From Acorus gramineus (taxonomy: Eukaryota; Streptophyta; Magnoliopsida; Acorales; Acoraceae), in contig CM060851.1 in NCBI GenBank assembly GCA_030737835.1, positions 6,905,348 through 6,969,347 on the forward strand: a DNA stretch of 64,000 nucleotides, given 5' to 3'. The translations under genes were made by a program, and so were the position numbers. Shown in pieces: positions 47,654-58,428 of this stretch. Every line of letters starts with the position of its first letter. Position 1 is the first letter of the stretch. The notes below the pieces were generated by a model. It saw nothing but the letters and a program-made list of their open reading frames with translations, did not search any database and was not told where the DNA came from.

Positions 47654-48302
47654 TAAGGTTATGCTTTTGTAAGATTTAAAAATCAAATGTTAACTAAAAT
47701 ATCAAAACTTAACATTTAATTAAGAATTCAAAAATTTAATGTTAACAATGTAGGTGTGGAATGGAAGATTTTATAACTTTATTACTGTTACATATGCTTT
47801 ATATTATTTAATTCACTTAACCACCCCCCTCCCCGGGGTGTGACATGGGGTTATTTGCCCTTGACAGCTATACTAGGATAAATAATAATTAATGCTGAAG
47901 AAACAAATTTTCATTTGATTGTCTTTTTTATTATTCTCATTTAAAAATGTAAAAGTGATATTTTTATTGTTTGATTCATTTTGGATAAAGTGATGCTAAA
48001 TGATAGCTAAGAGATAGATAAAAGTTTAAGACTTTTTAAATGACAACTATACCCCTACATAAATTGTTTATGTTTGGGAATAAGTGTGAGAGATGTGTAA
48101 GTAATTTGATAGATGTAACAATTATTGGAATGTATGTGAGAGTGTTAATTGAGATAAATTTTTTAAAATGACAGATAAGAATATTTTTATCCATTGTTAT
48201 AGATAAGTTCTGATAAACAATTTCAGCATTTTGTTAAAATAGTTATTAAACATTATCCTAGTTTATATAGGCATAGCTATGAATGTTTATTCTAATAAAA
48301 TA
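47654..48302. other. Intergenic, nothing recognised
   Basis: AT-rich spacer with a C-run near 47,822-47,835 (CCACCCCCCTCCCCGGGG). No gene. Confidence 0.4.
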
Positions 48303-48545
48303 ATGGTTTTTTAGTTTTTAGTCCCTGTAAACATACATATTTAGGGATCGATCCCTCACTTCTTCATATTTTAGTTTTAGTCCCCAGATTTAAAGGATAT
48401 GTTCCTTTTTAGTCCTTCTGAATGACTAAAAAAAAACCAAATAATTTAGGGATAGGTCCAATTTGGAGACTAAAACCAAAATATGAAGAATTGAGGGACC
48501 GATCACTAAATCATATGGTTTATGAAGACTTAAAAATAAAAATCC
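48303..48545. mobile_element. Foldback MITE, about 240 bp
   Basis: The left arm TTTTTAGTCCCTGTAAACAT, GATCGATCCCTCA and TTCATATTTTAGTTTTAGTC mirrors the right arm GACTAAAACCAAAATATGAA, TGAGGGACCGATC and GACTTAAAAA. Nearly the whole element folds on itself. Confidence 0.75.
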
Positions 48546-48559
48546 CATATAACAAATTT

Positions 48560-49145
48560 TTTTTTTTTTGCTATTCTGATGCATTCCTCTCTGTTTATGT
48601 TTCATCCCAAATGAGATTACATATTAAAAAAAAAAATTATCATTGAAAATGATTTTTATATACTCAACCGAATGATCACATGTCAAACAGAAAAATCTTC
48701 ACTCAAATGATGACAGAAAAAAAAAGAATATATTCTCTTTAAATAAGGACAAATAAAAAAGAAGTTTTATTATAAGTTAAAAAGCAGATGCTCTAAAAAA
48801 GAATATTTTTAAATTTCTAAAAAAAATTACTACTCTTTTTTTTATTGAACAAAAAGCTACTCCTTTAAATATATATTTTGCGTAAAAAAAATAATGTATA
48901 TTTTTTTTTAAAAAATAAAAACATAAATGTATTATGTTTTAAACTGTTAAATAGATTTTGTGTAACATTTTCCAACACTCAATAGACTTGGCATTTTAGG
49001 GGCTTTCGTTCTCAATTGAATTTACATGATAACCCACAAATCTTGTGGATCCAATGAACTGCTCGGAAGGATTTGAACCAGAGGTTGATTATGTGACATA
49101 TGTCCAATATGTAGCACCATCCAGCTCATGCACAGTGGTTTTTTG
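48560..49145 (-). repeat. tRNA-headed repeat (SINE-like), copy 1
   Basis: On the minus strand an A-box-like TGCATGAGCTGG (49,132-49,121) is followed after 41 nt by a B-box GGTTCAAATCC (49,079-49,069). This is the internal RNA polymerase III promoter layout of tRNA genes and tRNA-derived SINEs. The rest cannot fold as a tRNA. The downstream body is AT-rich and shared with copy 2 at 49,200-49,815. Confidence 0.5.
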
Positions 49146-49199
49146 AAAAATAAATATAGCTATGAAGTTTTATTTTAGTAAAACAAACCGTTTTTTTTT

Positions 49200-49815
49200 T
49201 ATTTATTATTTTTACTATTTTTATATATTCCTCTCTATTCCGTGCTTATGCTTCATCCAAACAAGGGGTCACATAATAAAACATTTATGCTTCATCCAAA
49301 CAAGGGGTCACATAATAAAATATTTTTTTATCATTGAAAATGTTTTCTATCAAATCTCTTCAAATGATACTCAACTGAAGGATCACTTGTCAAACAGAAA
49401 AATTTTCAATCAAATGATGACATATAAAAAAGAATATATTCTTTTCAAATGAGGACAAATAAAAAAGATGTTTGACGATAAATAAAAAAGAAGATGCTTT
49501 ACAAAAGAATATTTCTAATTTTTTTATTATAAAAAGCTACTCCTTTTAAACATATATTTTGCATAAAAAACAAAGAACATTTTTTCAAAAAATAAAAACA
49601 TATATTAATTACATTTTGAACTGTAAAATAGACTATGTGTAATGTTTTTCAATACTAGTAGACTTGGCATTTTATGAGCTTTCCCATTCTTAGTTGAATT
49701 TTACACGATAACCCACAAATCTTATGGATCCAGTAAGAAGGATTTGAACTCGAGGTTGATCACTACATAGAAGATATGTTGATCAGCACCATTCAACTCA
49801 AGCACTGTGGTTTTT
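49200..49815 (-). repeat. tRNA-headed repeat (SINE-like), copy 2
   Basis: Direct copy of 48,560-49,145. The box motifs are more decayed: TGCTTGAGTTGAATGG (49,804-49,789) and AGTTCAAATCC (49,750-49,740). At 49,248-49,322 it contains a direct duplication of about 40 bp built on TTCATCCAAACAAGGGGTCA. Confidence 0.5.
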
Positions 49816-50169
49816 TTTTAAAATATACACTGACATATACTTGTATTTTTTTTAAAAAAATTGTAGTCTTATAACTAAAATGATAAAAAGTGATAATGTT
49901 AGGATAGCCTAAATGCAGTCTACGTACCATCTTCACATGCTTTAATTTTTTAAAAATAGAAAATATCGTTCTAACAAGATATATATATGTTTTGATGAAA
50001 AAGTATATATAGCACAATTTTAAATGGAATGGATTATGTTTTAATTGTAAAAAAATTAAAATATATAATAAAATTGTATTTGTGGTTGAAAAAAAAAAGA
50101 TTGTGTATATCAGGCTAACAGCAAATAAAAAAGACCCCAAAATCTCCCCGTGACCCTCCTCTTCCTCTT

Positions 50170-50228
50170 TATAAATACCCCCAAAACTCTCTTATCTTCT
50201 TCTCCTATCCTTAAAGCACCACAACATG
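50170..50228 (+). promoter_or_regulatory. Core-promoter-like segment ahead of an orphan ATG
   Basis: TATAAATA at 50,170-50,177 lies about 50 bp before CACCACAACATGG, a good plant start context (ATG 50,226). The frame (MDVPSHINIVYMHIFFFG...) soon stops. The next 230 bp run into a piece resembling the start of repeat Q, then break abruptly at about 50,455 into the minus-strand Hsc70-like pseudogene. It is probably the stranded 5' end of a destroyed gene. Confidence 0.35.
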
Positions 50229-50456
50229 GATGTCCCTTCTCACATCAATATTGTTTATATGCATATCTTTTTTTTTGGGTTTAATCTCAAAATATTGTGT
50301 GTGTGTGTTTGAGTTATGTTTCGCAAGGTCTTTTCGCATACGATGTTCTTCTTCTTCTTCTTTTATTGATAACAGTTTCGTTTAGCTTATGGATTTGAAT
50401 TTTGATTTCTGATTTGTTGATTCAAAATAAATTGTTAGAGTCTAAACACTGAAATC

Positions 50457-51128
50457 GTCATTACGGGCTGATTTTTTGAAATCGTAGAGAAAACCATGGA
50501 CATTTGTGACGGGATCTTTGAGTTTCGAGGAATCAATACGGATTAAATTCCACTTGAGGTTTTCAGGTTGATTGAGTAAGGATTAACTTCATAAAATTTA
50601 GGTACCACATCATTGAAAGCCTTCCTCGTTGAAAGTTCTTTCATGGTAGCACCAAATGCCACTGCTTCAGTACCAATGAACTGGGGGAATATTTTTCCTC
50701 GCAGGTGTTCACACAGAAGTTGCTGCACTTTCGGGATCTGAGAAGATCCACCAAGAAGGATTACTTCTTCGATTTCATCCTTTTCCACAGGTGCGTATGA
50801 CATGCAGGTTTGAAACAGCTCTATGCATCTCATGAAGAAGTCTCCATTAAGATCTTCAAACCTTGACCTTGTGATGATGCTGTAGAAGATTATTACCTCA
50901 AATAAACATGGTATTTCGATGCTTGCTTGTTTTTCGAATGAAAGAACCCTCTTGGCTCTCTCGCAGGTCTTTTTGAGCATCAAAACAGCATTGGGATCAC
51001 TGCTCATATCTTTCTGGTGCAAGCTGAGGAACCCTGAAATGAAATGGCTGATCATTCTCTCGTTCAAGTGTTCCCCTCCAACATATGCCTCTACCGTTGC
51101 TCTGGCAGCAACCAAACCTTCTTTAATT
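50457..51128 (-). pseudogene. Hsc70-like pseudogene, copy 1 (middle part only)
   Basis: HSP70 is the ATP-driven protein-folding chaperone. This piece reads IKEGLVAARATVEAYVGGEH, NERMISHF, NPYSINL. It includes the C-terminal nucleotide-binding lobe: FEDLNGDFFMRCIEL, VILLGGSSQIPKVQQLL (family VVLVGGSTRIPKVQQLL) and EAVAFGAT. After LKTSSGI comes a stop, followed by more recognisable sequence (NSKIPSQMSMVFSTIS) to about 50,457. The first ~190 residues with the phosphate-1 loop, and the substrate-binding domain, are missing. Its 5' end joins directly to the intron-type block 51,130-51,900. So a deletion removed exon 2's start after duplication. Confidence 0.88.
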
Positions 51129-51129
51129 T

Positions 51130-51900
51130 CCTTCCAATGGTTTGATAAAAAAAATTATATGTAATAACATATGTGAGAGAAGCTACTTTCTAAAAGATAA
51201 ACCAATACATAGAAATATGTCCATCACTTTTCCTCAATTTCCTAAATCTTTTGGATAAAGACATTATATTTTAATTCAGGTAATGTCAGACCTCAAAAAT
51301 AGAATATCTGTATTTATCTTGTTGATTTCCTTCAGTTGTTGAGGATTCTCAAGCAAACACCATTTGTAGATTTTAAAAAATCATTGTTATACCTGATGAT
51401 CAGATGGAATGTTGTGAAGTAGTATGAGGTCAATCAGCAATGGAAAATGTTCCACTGGAATCATTCTTGTAATCAATTTTTCACTCTGTACACTATTTAA
51501 AGAAGTGTATGTACATAAAACGTAATACATATTTTTCCACACTTCAACTACTAGAATGTATAGATTTTTAGGTTTCCACCATAAAGATTTTGTTCTGACA
51601 ATGTGCTAGGTGATTTATTATAGTGCTTTAAATGATGTGACATATAAATGAATGTTAATGAAAGGTCAAACTGATCACCATTCACCGAAGTCTGTATTGT
51701 GTCTAATTCCAATTAAAATCAGCTCTGTATATTCACAATACATACATTTGGTTCCGAACATAGTGCATTGAAACTTCATAATGTTTTTAAAGTCTTATAA
51801 GGGGGTTGAAAAAGACTTCATGAAATTCTAATTTGAATTTAAATAGAGATGGTGATGGAGATGGAGAGGACTACACACACATAAAATGATTGAGTTTGAG
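51130..51900 (-). repeat. Segmental duplicate of the Hsc70-like intron block, copy 1
   Basis: Matches 53,758-54,533 with a constant offset of about 2.63 kb. Both start TTTCCTTCCAATGGTTTGAT, include TAATAACATATGTGAGAGAA and CAAACACCATTTGTAGATTT, and end in GAGATGGAGA. A third, inverted relative is repeat Q at 39.6-40.3 kb. Confidence 0.9.
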
Positions 51901-52399
51901 AAGAGAAACAACAACATGGACATGATCATTACCCTAACTTCATCTATTTTTTATAAGACCAAATTCTTTGCTATGCCCAAATTCCTAGAAATGATTTACT
52001 TCTCCATATCCCATCAATATCTCAGACTCCAAGTCCGGTAATTTAATTCATGCATCTATATTCATATGCTAACCTATTCACATCAATACCATAGCCATGC
52101 ATCATAAACTCATGACATAACTGGACATTTTTAGATTACGAGCTCCATTATAAATATTGAGGCAAGGCTCATTAGTGTATATGTATTGAACAACGATGAG
52201 GAAGTATAAGTACTTCTAATGCTAGATTCCCATCCAAGCTAATGGACAAAACAGAAATACACTTTCAAAGTATAACCAATATACTAATATCTGAAACTGT
52301 AATTAACATTCTGTCACCTGCTAAAATTATATCAGTAGATATAAAAAAAAAGGAGAATATATCACCGAAGGTTGTTTTGCCTCTTCACATAAGCCCATA
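51901..52399. other. Spacer between the two Hsc70-like copies
   Basis: No recognised feature; unrelated to the duplicated blocks by eye. Confidence 0.4.
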
Positions 52400-53757
52400 T
52401 TACTCAGACATTGTATCTAAAAAATTTTCTCCATAAAGCAAATTATACCCTTCAGTTGCCCAATTGACATGCTCACCATCTTTACCCTCTTCAGCCTTCT
52501 TTATTTTGATGGAAGCGTTATTCTTTATGGCTGCTTCAAGAATGCCATCCTCATTAATCTTGAATGTGACATCAATGTTGAAGCACCCACGTGGCTTCGG
52601 CGGGATGTCGGTGATCACAAACGATCCCAAATGGTGGTTCTCTCCAATCATAGTTTCACCTTCGAAGAGTTTAATAGTCATTACGGGCCGATTTTCTGAA
52701 ATCGTAGAGAAAACCACGGACATTTGTGACGAGATCTTTGAGTTTCGGCGAATCAATGCGGATGAAATTCCACTAGGGGTTTTCAGGTTGACTGAGTAAG
52801 GGTTAACTTCATAAAATTTAGGTACCACATCATGGAACGCCTCCCTCGTTGAAAGTTCTTACATGGCAGCATCAAATGCCACTGCTTAAGGTCTTCGAAC
52901 CTTGACCATGATGCTGTAGAAGTTTATCCCCTCAAACAAACTTGGTATTTTGATGCTTGCCTTTGTTTCAAATGAATTAACCCTCTTGACTCTCTTGCTG
53001 GCCTTTCTGAGCATCAAAACAGCTTTGGGATCATTGCTCATATATTTCCAGTGCAAGCTGAGGAACTCTGAAATGAAGTGGCTGATCATTCTCTCGTTGA
53101 AGTGTTCCCCTCCAATAGATGCCCCTGCCGTTGCTCTGGCAGCAACCTAACCTTTTTTAATTTAGACCAGAGAGACATCGAGTGTTCCACCTAGATCAAA
53201 AATTAGAACATGCTTCACCTCACTAGTTTTGTTTCCTAGTTTCAGCAAGTGTGGTCAATTTTGGTGCTGATCCACCCGGCCATAAGGTCTGCATCCTTGT
53301 ACCTCTTCTCTGGGAATCATGAACCATGCAGGCACAGATATCACTGCATCTGTGATGACTTCGTTGGTGTGGCACTGAATAGTCTCCCGCATTTTCTTCA
53401 GATAAAGGAACATAACGAACTCAGGTGACAAAATTCTGCGCTATCCCTTGTAGGTAACCTCAATCATCTGTTTGTCTTCCATCCCAATCACGTTAAAGGC
53501 CAACTTCTTTATAATGTTTTGAATGGAGTTGTCAGAGAATCTTCGTCCGATTAATCTCTTCACATCATATTAGTTTGTGTCCAAGGCTTTGCAATGCAAA
53601 TAAATCAAGCATAAATGTGATTTATGGTGTCAATGGATGAATTTGAACTCATCAATTGAATGCATATAACATTCACATGTAAATAAACTTCAAGAATTCA
53701 TTACAGACATTAAGTTACAGAGTCATTTCCTTGATCAATAGAAAAAAGGATCCTATG

Positions 53758-54533
53758 TTTCCTTCCAATGGTTTGATAAAAAAAATTATATGTAATAACA
53801 TATGTGAGAGAAGCTACTTTCTAAAAGATAAACCAATACATAGAAATATGTCCATCACTTTTCCTCAATTTCCTAAATCTTTTGGATAAAGACATTATAT
53901 TTGAATTCAGGTAATGTGAGACCTCAACAACTGAATATCTGTATTTATCTTGCTGGTTTCCTTCAGTTGTTGAAGACTCTCAAGCAAACACCATTTGTAG
54001 ATTTTAAAAAATCATTGTTATACCTGATGATCAGATGGAATGTTGTGAAGCAATATGAGGCCAATCAACAATGAAAAATGTTCCACTTGAATCATTCTTG
54101 CAATCAATTTTTCACTCTGTACACTATTTCAAGAAATGTATATATATAAAATGTAATACATATTTTTGTACACTTCAACTAATAGAATGTATAGATTTTT
54201 AGGTTTCTCCCATAAATATGTTGTTTTGACAATGTGATAGGTGATTTTATTATAGTGCTTTAAATGATGTGACATATAAATGAATGTTAATGAAAGGTCA
54301 AACTGATCACCATTCACCGAAGTCTGTATTGTGTCTAATTCCAATTAAAATCAGCTCTGTATATTCACAATACATACATTTGGTTCCAAACATAGTGCAT
54401 TGAAACTTCATAATGTTATTAAAGTCTTATAAGGGGGTTGAAAAAGTCTTCCTGGAATTCTAATCTGGATTTAAATAGAGATGGTGGTGGAGATGGAGAA
54501 GACGACGCACACATACAATGACGGAGTTTGAAT
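53758..54533 (-). repeat. Segmental duplicate of the Hsc70-like intron block, copy 2
   Basis: Lies in the intron position of pseudogene copy 2. See the partner at 51,130-51,900. It is followed by about 190 bp (to 54,720) still shared with repeat Q. Confidence 0.9.
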
Positions 54534-54753
54534 TTTCAAATCTGATTATCATAACAACAAATAGGAAATGAAATAGAGGTAGATAGACGATCTATACATG
54601 AATATTTTGAATATGTACTACAAACATGTTCAATACTCTAACAATCTGTTTGAATCTGAAAATCAGTAACCTCATCCAAATTCAAATCCCTAAATTAAAC
54701 AAATCTGTTACTAGTAAAAACGAAACATAATTCAAACACGCATACAGTGAAGG

Positions 54754-54815
<62 letters not shown>
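54754..54815. repeat. TA then GA compound microsatellite
   Basis: About 26 bp of TA followed by 35 bp of GA, expanding just inside the decayed exon 1 / intron border of the Hsc70-like pseudogene. Confidence 0.9.
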
Positions 54816-54819
<4 letters not shown>

Positions 54820-55135
54820 AGAGTTTCATCGAACACCGTATTGACCGGGTTCTTGTCGATCTCCCTCTCCGCAGTTTCACCAGAATCCCATCATTGGTGA
54901 AGGCCACGTAGAATGGTGTCCTGGATTCGTCTTTTTCGTTGCGGATCAGATTATAACAGCCTTTCTGCCAGACCGCGACGGACGAGCTGGTCGTGCCGAG
55001 ATCGATCCTGATCGCCGGAGGTTCTCCATTTCCCGCCATTTTTTCGTGAACAGCTCTATAAATACAGACTTTGATTCAGAAGGTTCTATGGTTTTTCAAC
55101 GGTTCGATTCCAATCGGACGCCTATGTATTATATA

Positions 55136-56436
55136 GAGTCATGATACCCAGGCCCCATAATATAAGTCCCACTCACAAGCCCCATGAGGTGTCATCATTT
55201 CATTGGTTGGTTTTTTAGTTTGTTGACTTTTTCAAAAAATGGTAAAATGATAAAATACAAATTTGCCATTCATTAAAAATTGTCTTATTAACCCAAATCC
55301 CCCCATTTTCTCTATTTGGTTATGACTCTTCCATGTAAATCTTAAAATCCATTTACCTATTTCAAATTTTGAATTTTAAAATCATTACCTAAATTATAAT
55401 TGAACCTAGATTACACTAAAAATTACCGAAATTGTTTTCATTAAAATCCTTCAAACGACTCATTTTCTCTAGGTAGTTATTGTATTCAAATTTAAATAAA
55501 AAATACATATAGTTAACATATGAAACAGTTACATTTTATATTGGTAGTTACAAATACATTTCTTAAATGTTTACATCTCTCACAACGATTTGTTACATTT
55601 ATATAAAAACTGTTACATTTATATAGATGGAACAAACAATTATATTTACTTAAATGTCAAACAGTTACATTTACTATTTAAAATTATCTATTTCAATTTC
55701 TAGTGCACTGCCTTCCAAAGAAAATGTATCAGAATCCTTTGTAAAAGTATGTACTTCACTGTTACATTTATACGTCATTTCTATTTGTATTGTTAAAAGA
55801 AATGCACAACATGAGATAATGTTACATTTTAGAGTGTTACATTTATTAATGTAACAAAATTGTGTAAATGAATATCCGAGTTCGAGAGTCTAATATAAAC
55901 ATCACACGAACCAGTAACAATTAAATGTAACAATATCAAAATTACATTTATGAAATTATAACGAAACAAATATAAAAAAAAGTGTGAAATAGTGATCAAA
56001 ACATAAAAAAAATTCATTTTTTGAATTGAAACATGTAACATAGATTGAATATTTGATCATCAAAAATTTAATTTCAAATTCGATGTGACTTTCATTCAAT
56101 AAGATAAATAAAAAATAAAAAAAACAATTGACAAAACCTGATCCGAAAGAGAGATCCAACTCGATAAAGAACAAATCAGTTTTTCAAACTTCTTCAGATT
56201 AAAATTTCGGGACTGCTACGAATATGTTCATCGTAAATTATAAGGATTAATGATTTTACACAATGCAAGGAAGAAGAAATACAGTAATTAATGAAATCTC
56301 CAGTCTCCTAGGAATAACTCAAACCGTTTTCCTTGTTTAGAGGTGGTTATCAATTAGAGGGTATAATAGGTAATGTCCTATTGCCACATCATGGGGCCTG
56401 TGATGGGGCCTGAAAAGTTGAAGTCTAGGAATCATT

Positions 56437-56437
<1 letters not shown>
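55136..56437. mobile_element. MULE-like element, copy B (1,302 bp)
   Basis: Nearly identical to copy A (31,629-32,930), same length and same orientation. It starts GAGTCATGATACCCAGGCCC and ends CTAGGAATCATTA. The right terminal repeat is better kept than in A (CATGGGGCCTGTGATGGGGC). Flanks are TATTATATA and CGATATATA, at best a blurred duplication because a TA microsatellite adjoins. It sits about 100 bp from the Hsc70-like pseudogene start. Confidence 0.8.
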
Positions 56438-56472
<35 letters not shown>

Positions 56473-57632
56473 TAAATTCATAATAAATAGTATCTTAATA
56501 ATAGATGTAATAATTAATTAATTATATTGTTATTTAAAAATTAGATTAGATTATTATTATTTTTTTCTCTTGGTATGATTAGATTATTTTTGCTAGCTGG
56601 GAGTTAATTTCAGTGAAATTTGATTTCTTTTACAGCACAACATAATATTTCATTTCATAAATGGGAAACCCACCCCGTCCTGACCCTATTGGAATAGGTT
56701 TGGTTCACTAAATGTTGACCTCGAACTCGACCCTTCCTAACCAGATGGGTTGTGATTAAATGAAAAATCCGCCCTGCAACGTTATACCCTTTTAAATTAC
56801 CTATATCATCAAAATTAATATGATATAAGTAAAATTTAACCCATCATATATTATTATTATTATTATTATTACTACTACAATTGATAAAGTATTTAACCTT
56901 GAATCAAGTAATATTATATAAGATAATTATTTAGTTTATAATTTAAAAAAGAATAAAAAATATTTAAAAATCTGATATTTTAATTTTGTTTCCTTCTAAA
57001 TGGGATGAGACGAGACAAGCTTGAGTTTTTTGAAAATCCGTTGGGACGGGTTTGGGATGGAACAATCAATCCCGTCAGGGGTAGGTTTATCAATGGGTCG
57101 ATTCAGGACCTAACCCGACCCATATTTGATTACACGTGTAATTTACTTGACCCGATTTGAACACGACCCAATTGACCTGAACATAAAATCGGGTTGGGTC
57201 TAGATCCACCCCGAATTGATCCTACGCTAGATTTTTAATTTATAAATTGTTCTGTAAATATATTCTTCTTCTTTTATTAGTCATTCTCTAGTCTGGGTTC
57301 GACTCAGGTTCATCGGGTCTAATTTTTCAAAGACCTGTCGGGTCATTGGTTGGACCCGGATCCACCAGATCTTGTTATGGGTCAGGTCTGAGTCCACGGT
57401 GATTCAGCATAGATTAGACCCATTTACAAGTTTAATCACGGGTTTAGAATAGATTTGAGACATGATTTTATTAACAGATTTAATTAATATTGAGATTCAT
57501 CAATCTTGTTCCAACCCGCCACACCCGCTCCGTTGCCATCATTATTTATTTTCAGTGGCCATGGTGGGTTAGCAAACGGGGTGGGATTGGAATAAAAGGG
57601 GGTGAAATTAACCGTCATTAGAACTGAAGGGT
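56438..57632. other. Intergenic with CCGACCC-rich hAT-like debris
   Basis: About 57,074-57,440 is rich in GACCCG / CGGGTC words (GGGGTAGGTTTATCAATGGG, CTAACCCGACCC), a style seen in plant hAT derivatives. An ATT microsatellite lies at 56,851-56,868. No coding region. Confidence 0.4.
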
Positions 57633-57661
57633 CGTCCGATCTGTGCTTCTCTGATCGGACG
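57633..57661. repeat. Short hairpin CGTCCGATC / GATCGGACG
   Basis: Perfect 9-bp arms with an 11-bp spacer, followed by a T run at 57,671-57,685. Same design as 18,705-18,735. Confidence 0.7.
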
Positions 57662-57768
57662 GTCTAGATCTTTTTTTTTTTTTTTGAACTGTCCCCTTGG
57701 AGGGCCCCTAGTGTTTCTCTCCTCCCATCTCTCATTCGGTCTCTCCAAATCAGAAAAAAAACCTCATC

Positions 57769-57860
57769 ATGACTCTCTGCACAACCCTTCTCTCCCATAT
57801 CAGCCACCACCCCCTGCGACCCCTCTCCGCCACCCCTCCGCGCCTCCTCCCCTTCAAAAT
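57769..57860 (+). other. Candidate first exon with transit-peptide-like start
   Basis: ATG at 57,769 opens MTLCTTLLSHISHHPLRPLS followed by ATPPRLLPFK, rich in Ser, Leu, Pro and Arg and poor in acidic residues, ending at a consensus donor AAAAT/GTAAGT. It resembles an organelle-targeting N-terminus. No matching later exon could be joined in frame; the exon-like piece at 60,039-60,094 gives a stop if joined directly. It may be a captured first exon. Confidence 0.25.
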
Positions 57861-58159
57861 GTAAGTGTTTTGTTTTATTTTCAGTGGAGATGAAAATGCA
57901 GTGCCGGTTCTGCGCCTTCGTGATTGGAAAAATAGATCATCATAATGTATGTCTTCTTCTAACTCTGTTTCGTTTATTCATTAGTTTTTAACTGGATTTA
58001 TTTGGCTTGAAACAAAAGGGAATTTGAGTTTCCAATGGTTTTGGTGAACTGACTCACTTTAAATGACCAGCATAGTTCATTCTTTCTAGTTGTTACATCT
58101 TTTGCTTTACATGGATAGCATCACTATTTGAGTTTTCAGTAGTCCTTGACTTTACTAAG

Positions 58160-58403
58160 GCCCCGTTTGGAAACGGTTTGGGCATTAGCGTTTTCTAGAA
58201 AGCTGGGTTAAAAACTGAGTTTGCATGAAATTGCTTAGAAGCATAGATTATGAGAAAACTAGATTTTGGTCCTTTTTTTTTTTTCCAAAAATGTAACTTC
58301 AGCTTTTAATTAAGCTGCAATTTTTTTTTCTATTTAAAACAGGTCGGAGGAACTCAGCTTCATGCAAACCCAAAAACACCTCAAACTTGTTTTCAAACAG
58401 GCC
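58160..58403. mobile_element. Small MITE, 244 bp
   Basis: Left GCCCCGTTTGGAAACGG and right (reverse complement) GGCCTGTTTGAAAACAAG terminal repeats. CTAAG is repeated at 58,155-58,159 and 58,404-58,408. The NNCCYGTTTG style is common for plant MITEs. Confidence 0.6.
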
Positions 58404-58428
58404 CTAAGTAGTAGTGCTAACAAGAAGT

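Larger units (their letters stand above)
52400..55039 (-). pseudogene. Hsc70-like pseudogene, copy 2 (two exons, many lesions)
   Basis: Exon 1 (55,039 to about 54,825) starts MAGNGEPPAIRIDLGTTSSS, the phosphate-1 loop (family IDLGTTYS). It reaches NPVNTVFD only after a frame change. The break after NTVFD matches the conserved intron of plant Hsc70 genes at codons 71-72. Exon 2 runs from about 53,568 (KRLIGRRFSD, AFNVIGMEDK) with stops after YKG, after DVSLV and after IKKG. The lobe containing PKVQQLL is deleted: KVRRP is soon followed by EAVAF-type sequence with a further stop (AM-stop-ELSTRE). The substrate-binding part is open (52,828-52,400: ENHHLGSFVITDIPPKPRG, FNIDVTFKINEDGILEAAIK), but the C-terminal lid and EEVD end are absent; it stops after DTMSE. 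Not functional. Confidence 0.9.

Noticed and set aside
49069..49132. Functional tRNA gene
   Set aside because: A and B boxes are present but no acceptor stem or anticodon arm can be formed; kept as a SINE-like head.
49793..50140. 115-codon minus-strand frame
   Set aside because: Phe/Tyr/Ile-rich chance frame in AT-rich DNA overlapping a relative of the giant inverted repeat arm.
50226..50310. New gene starting MDVPSHINIV
   Set aside because: The frame stops quickly and the region breaks into a rearranged pseudogene; reported only as a promoter-like remnant.
55641..55854. 66-codon frame MSNSYIYYLKL, also present at 32,149-32,343
   Set aside because: It is identical transposon DNA in copies A and B; repetition, not selection, explains its conservation.
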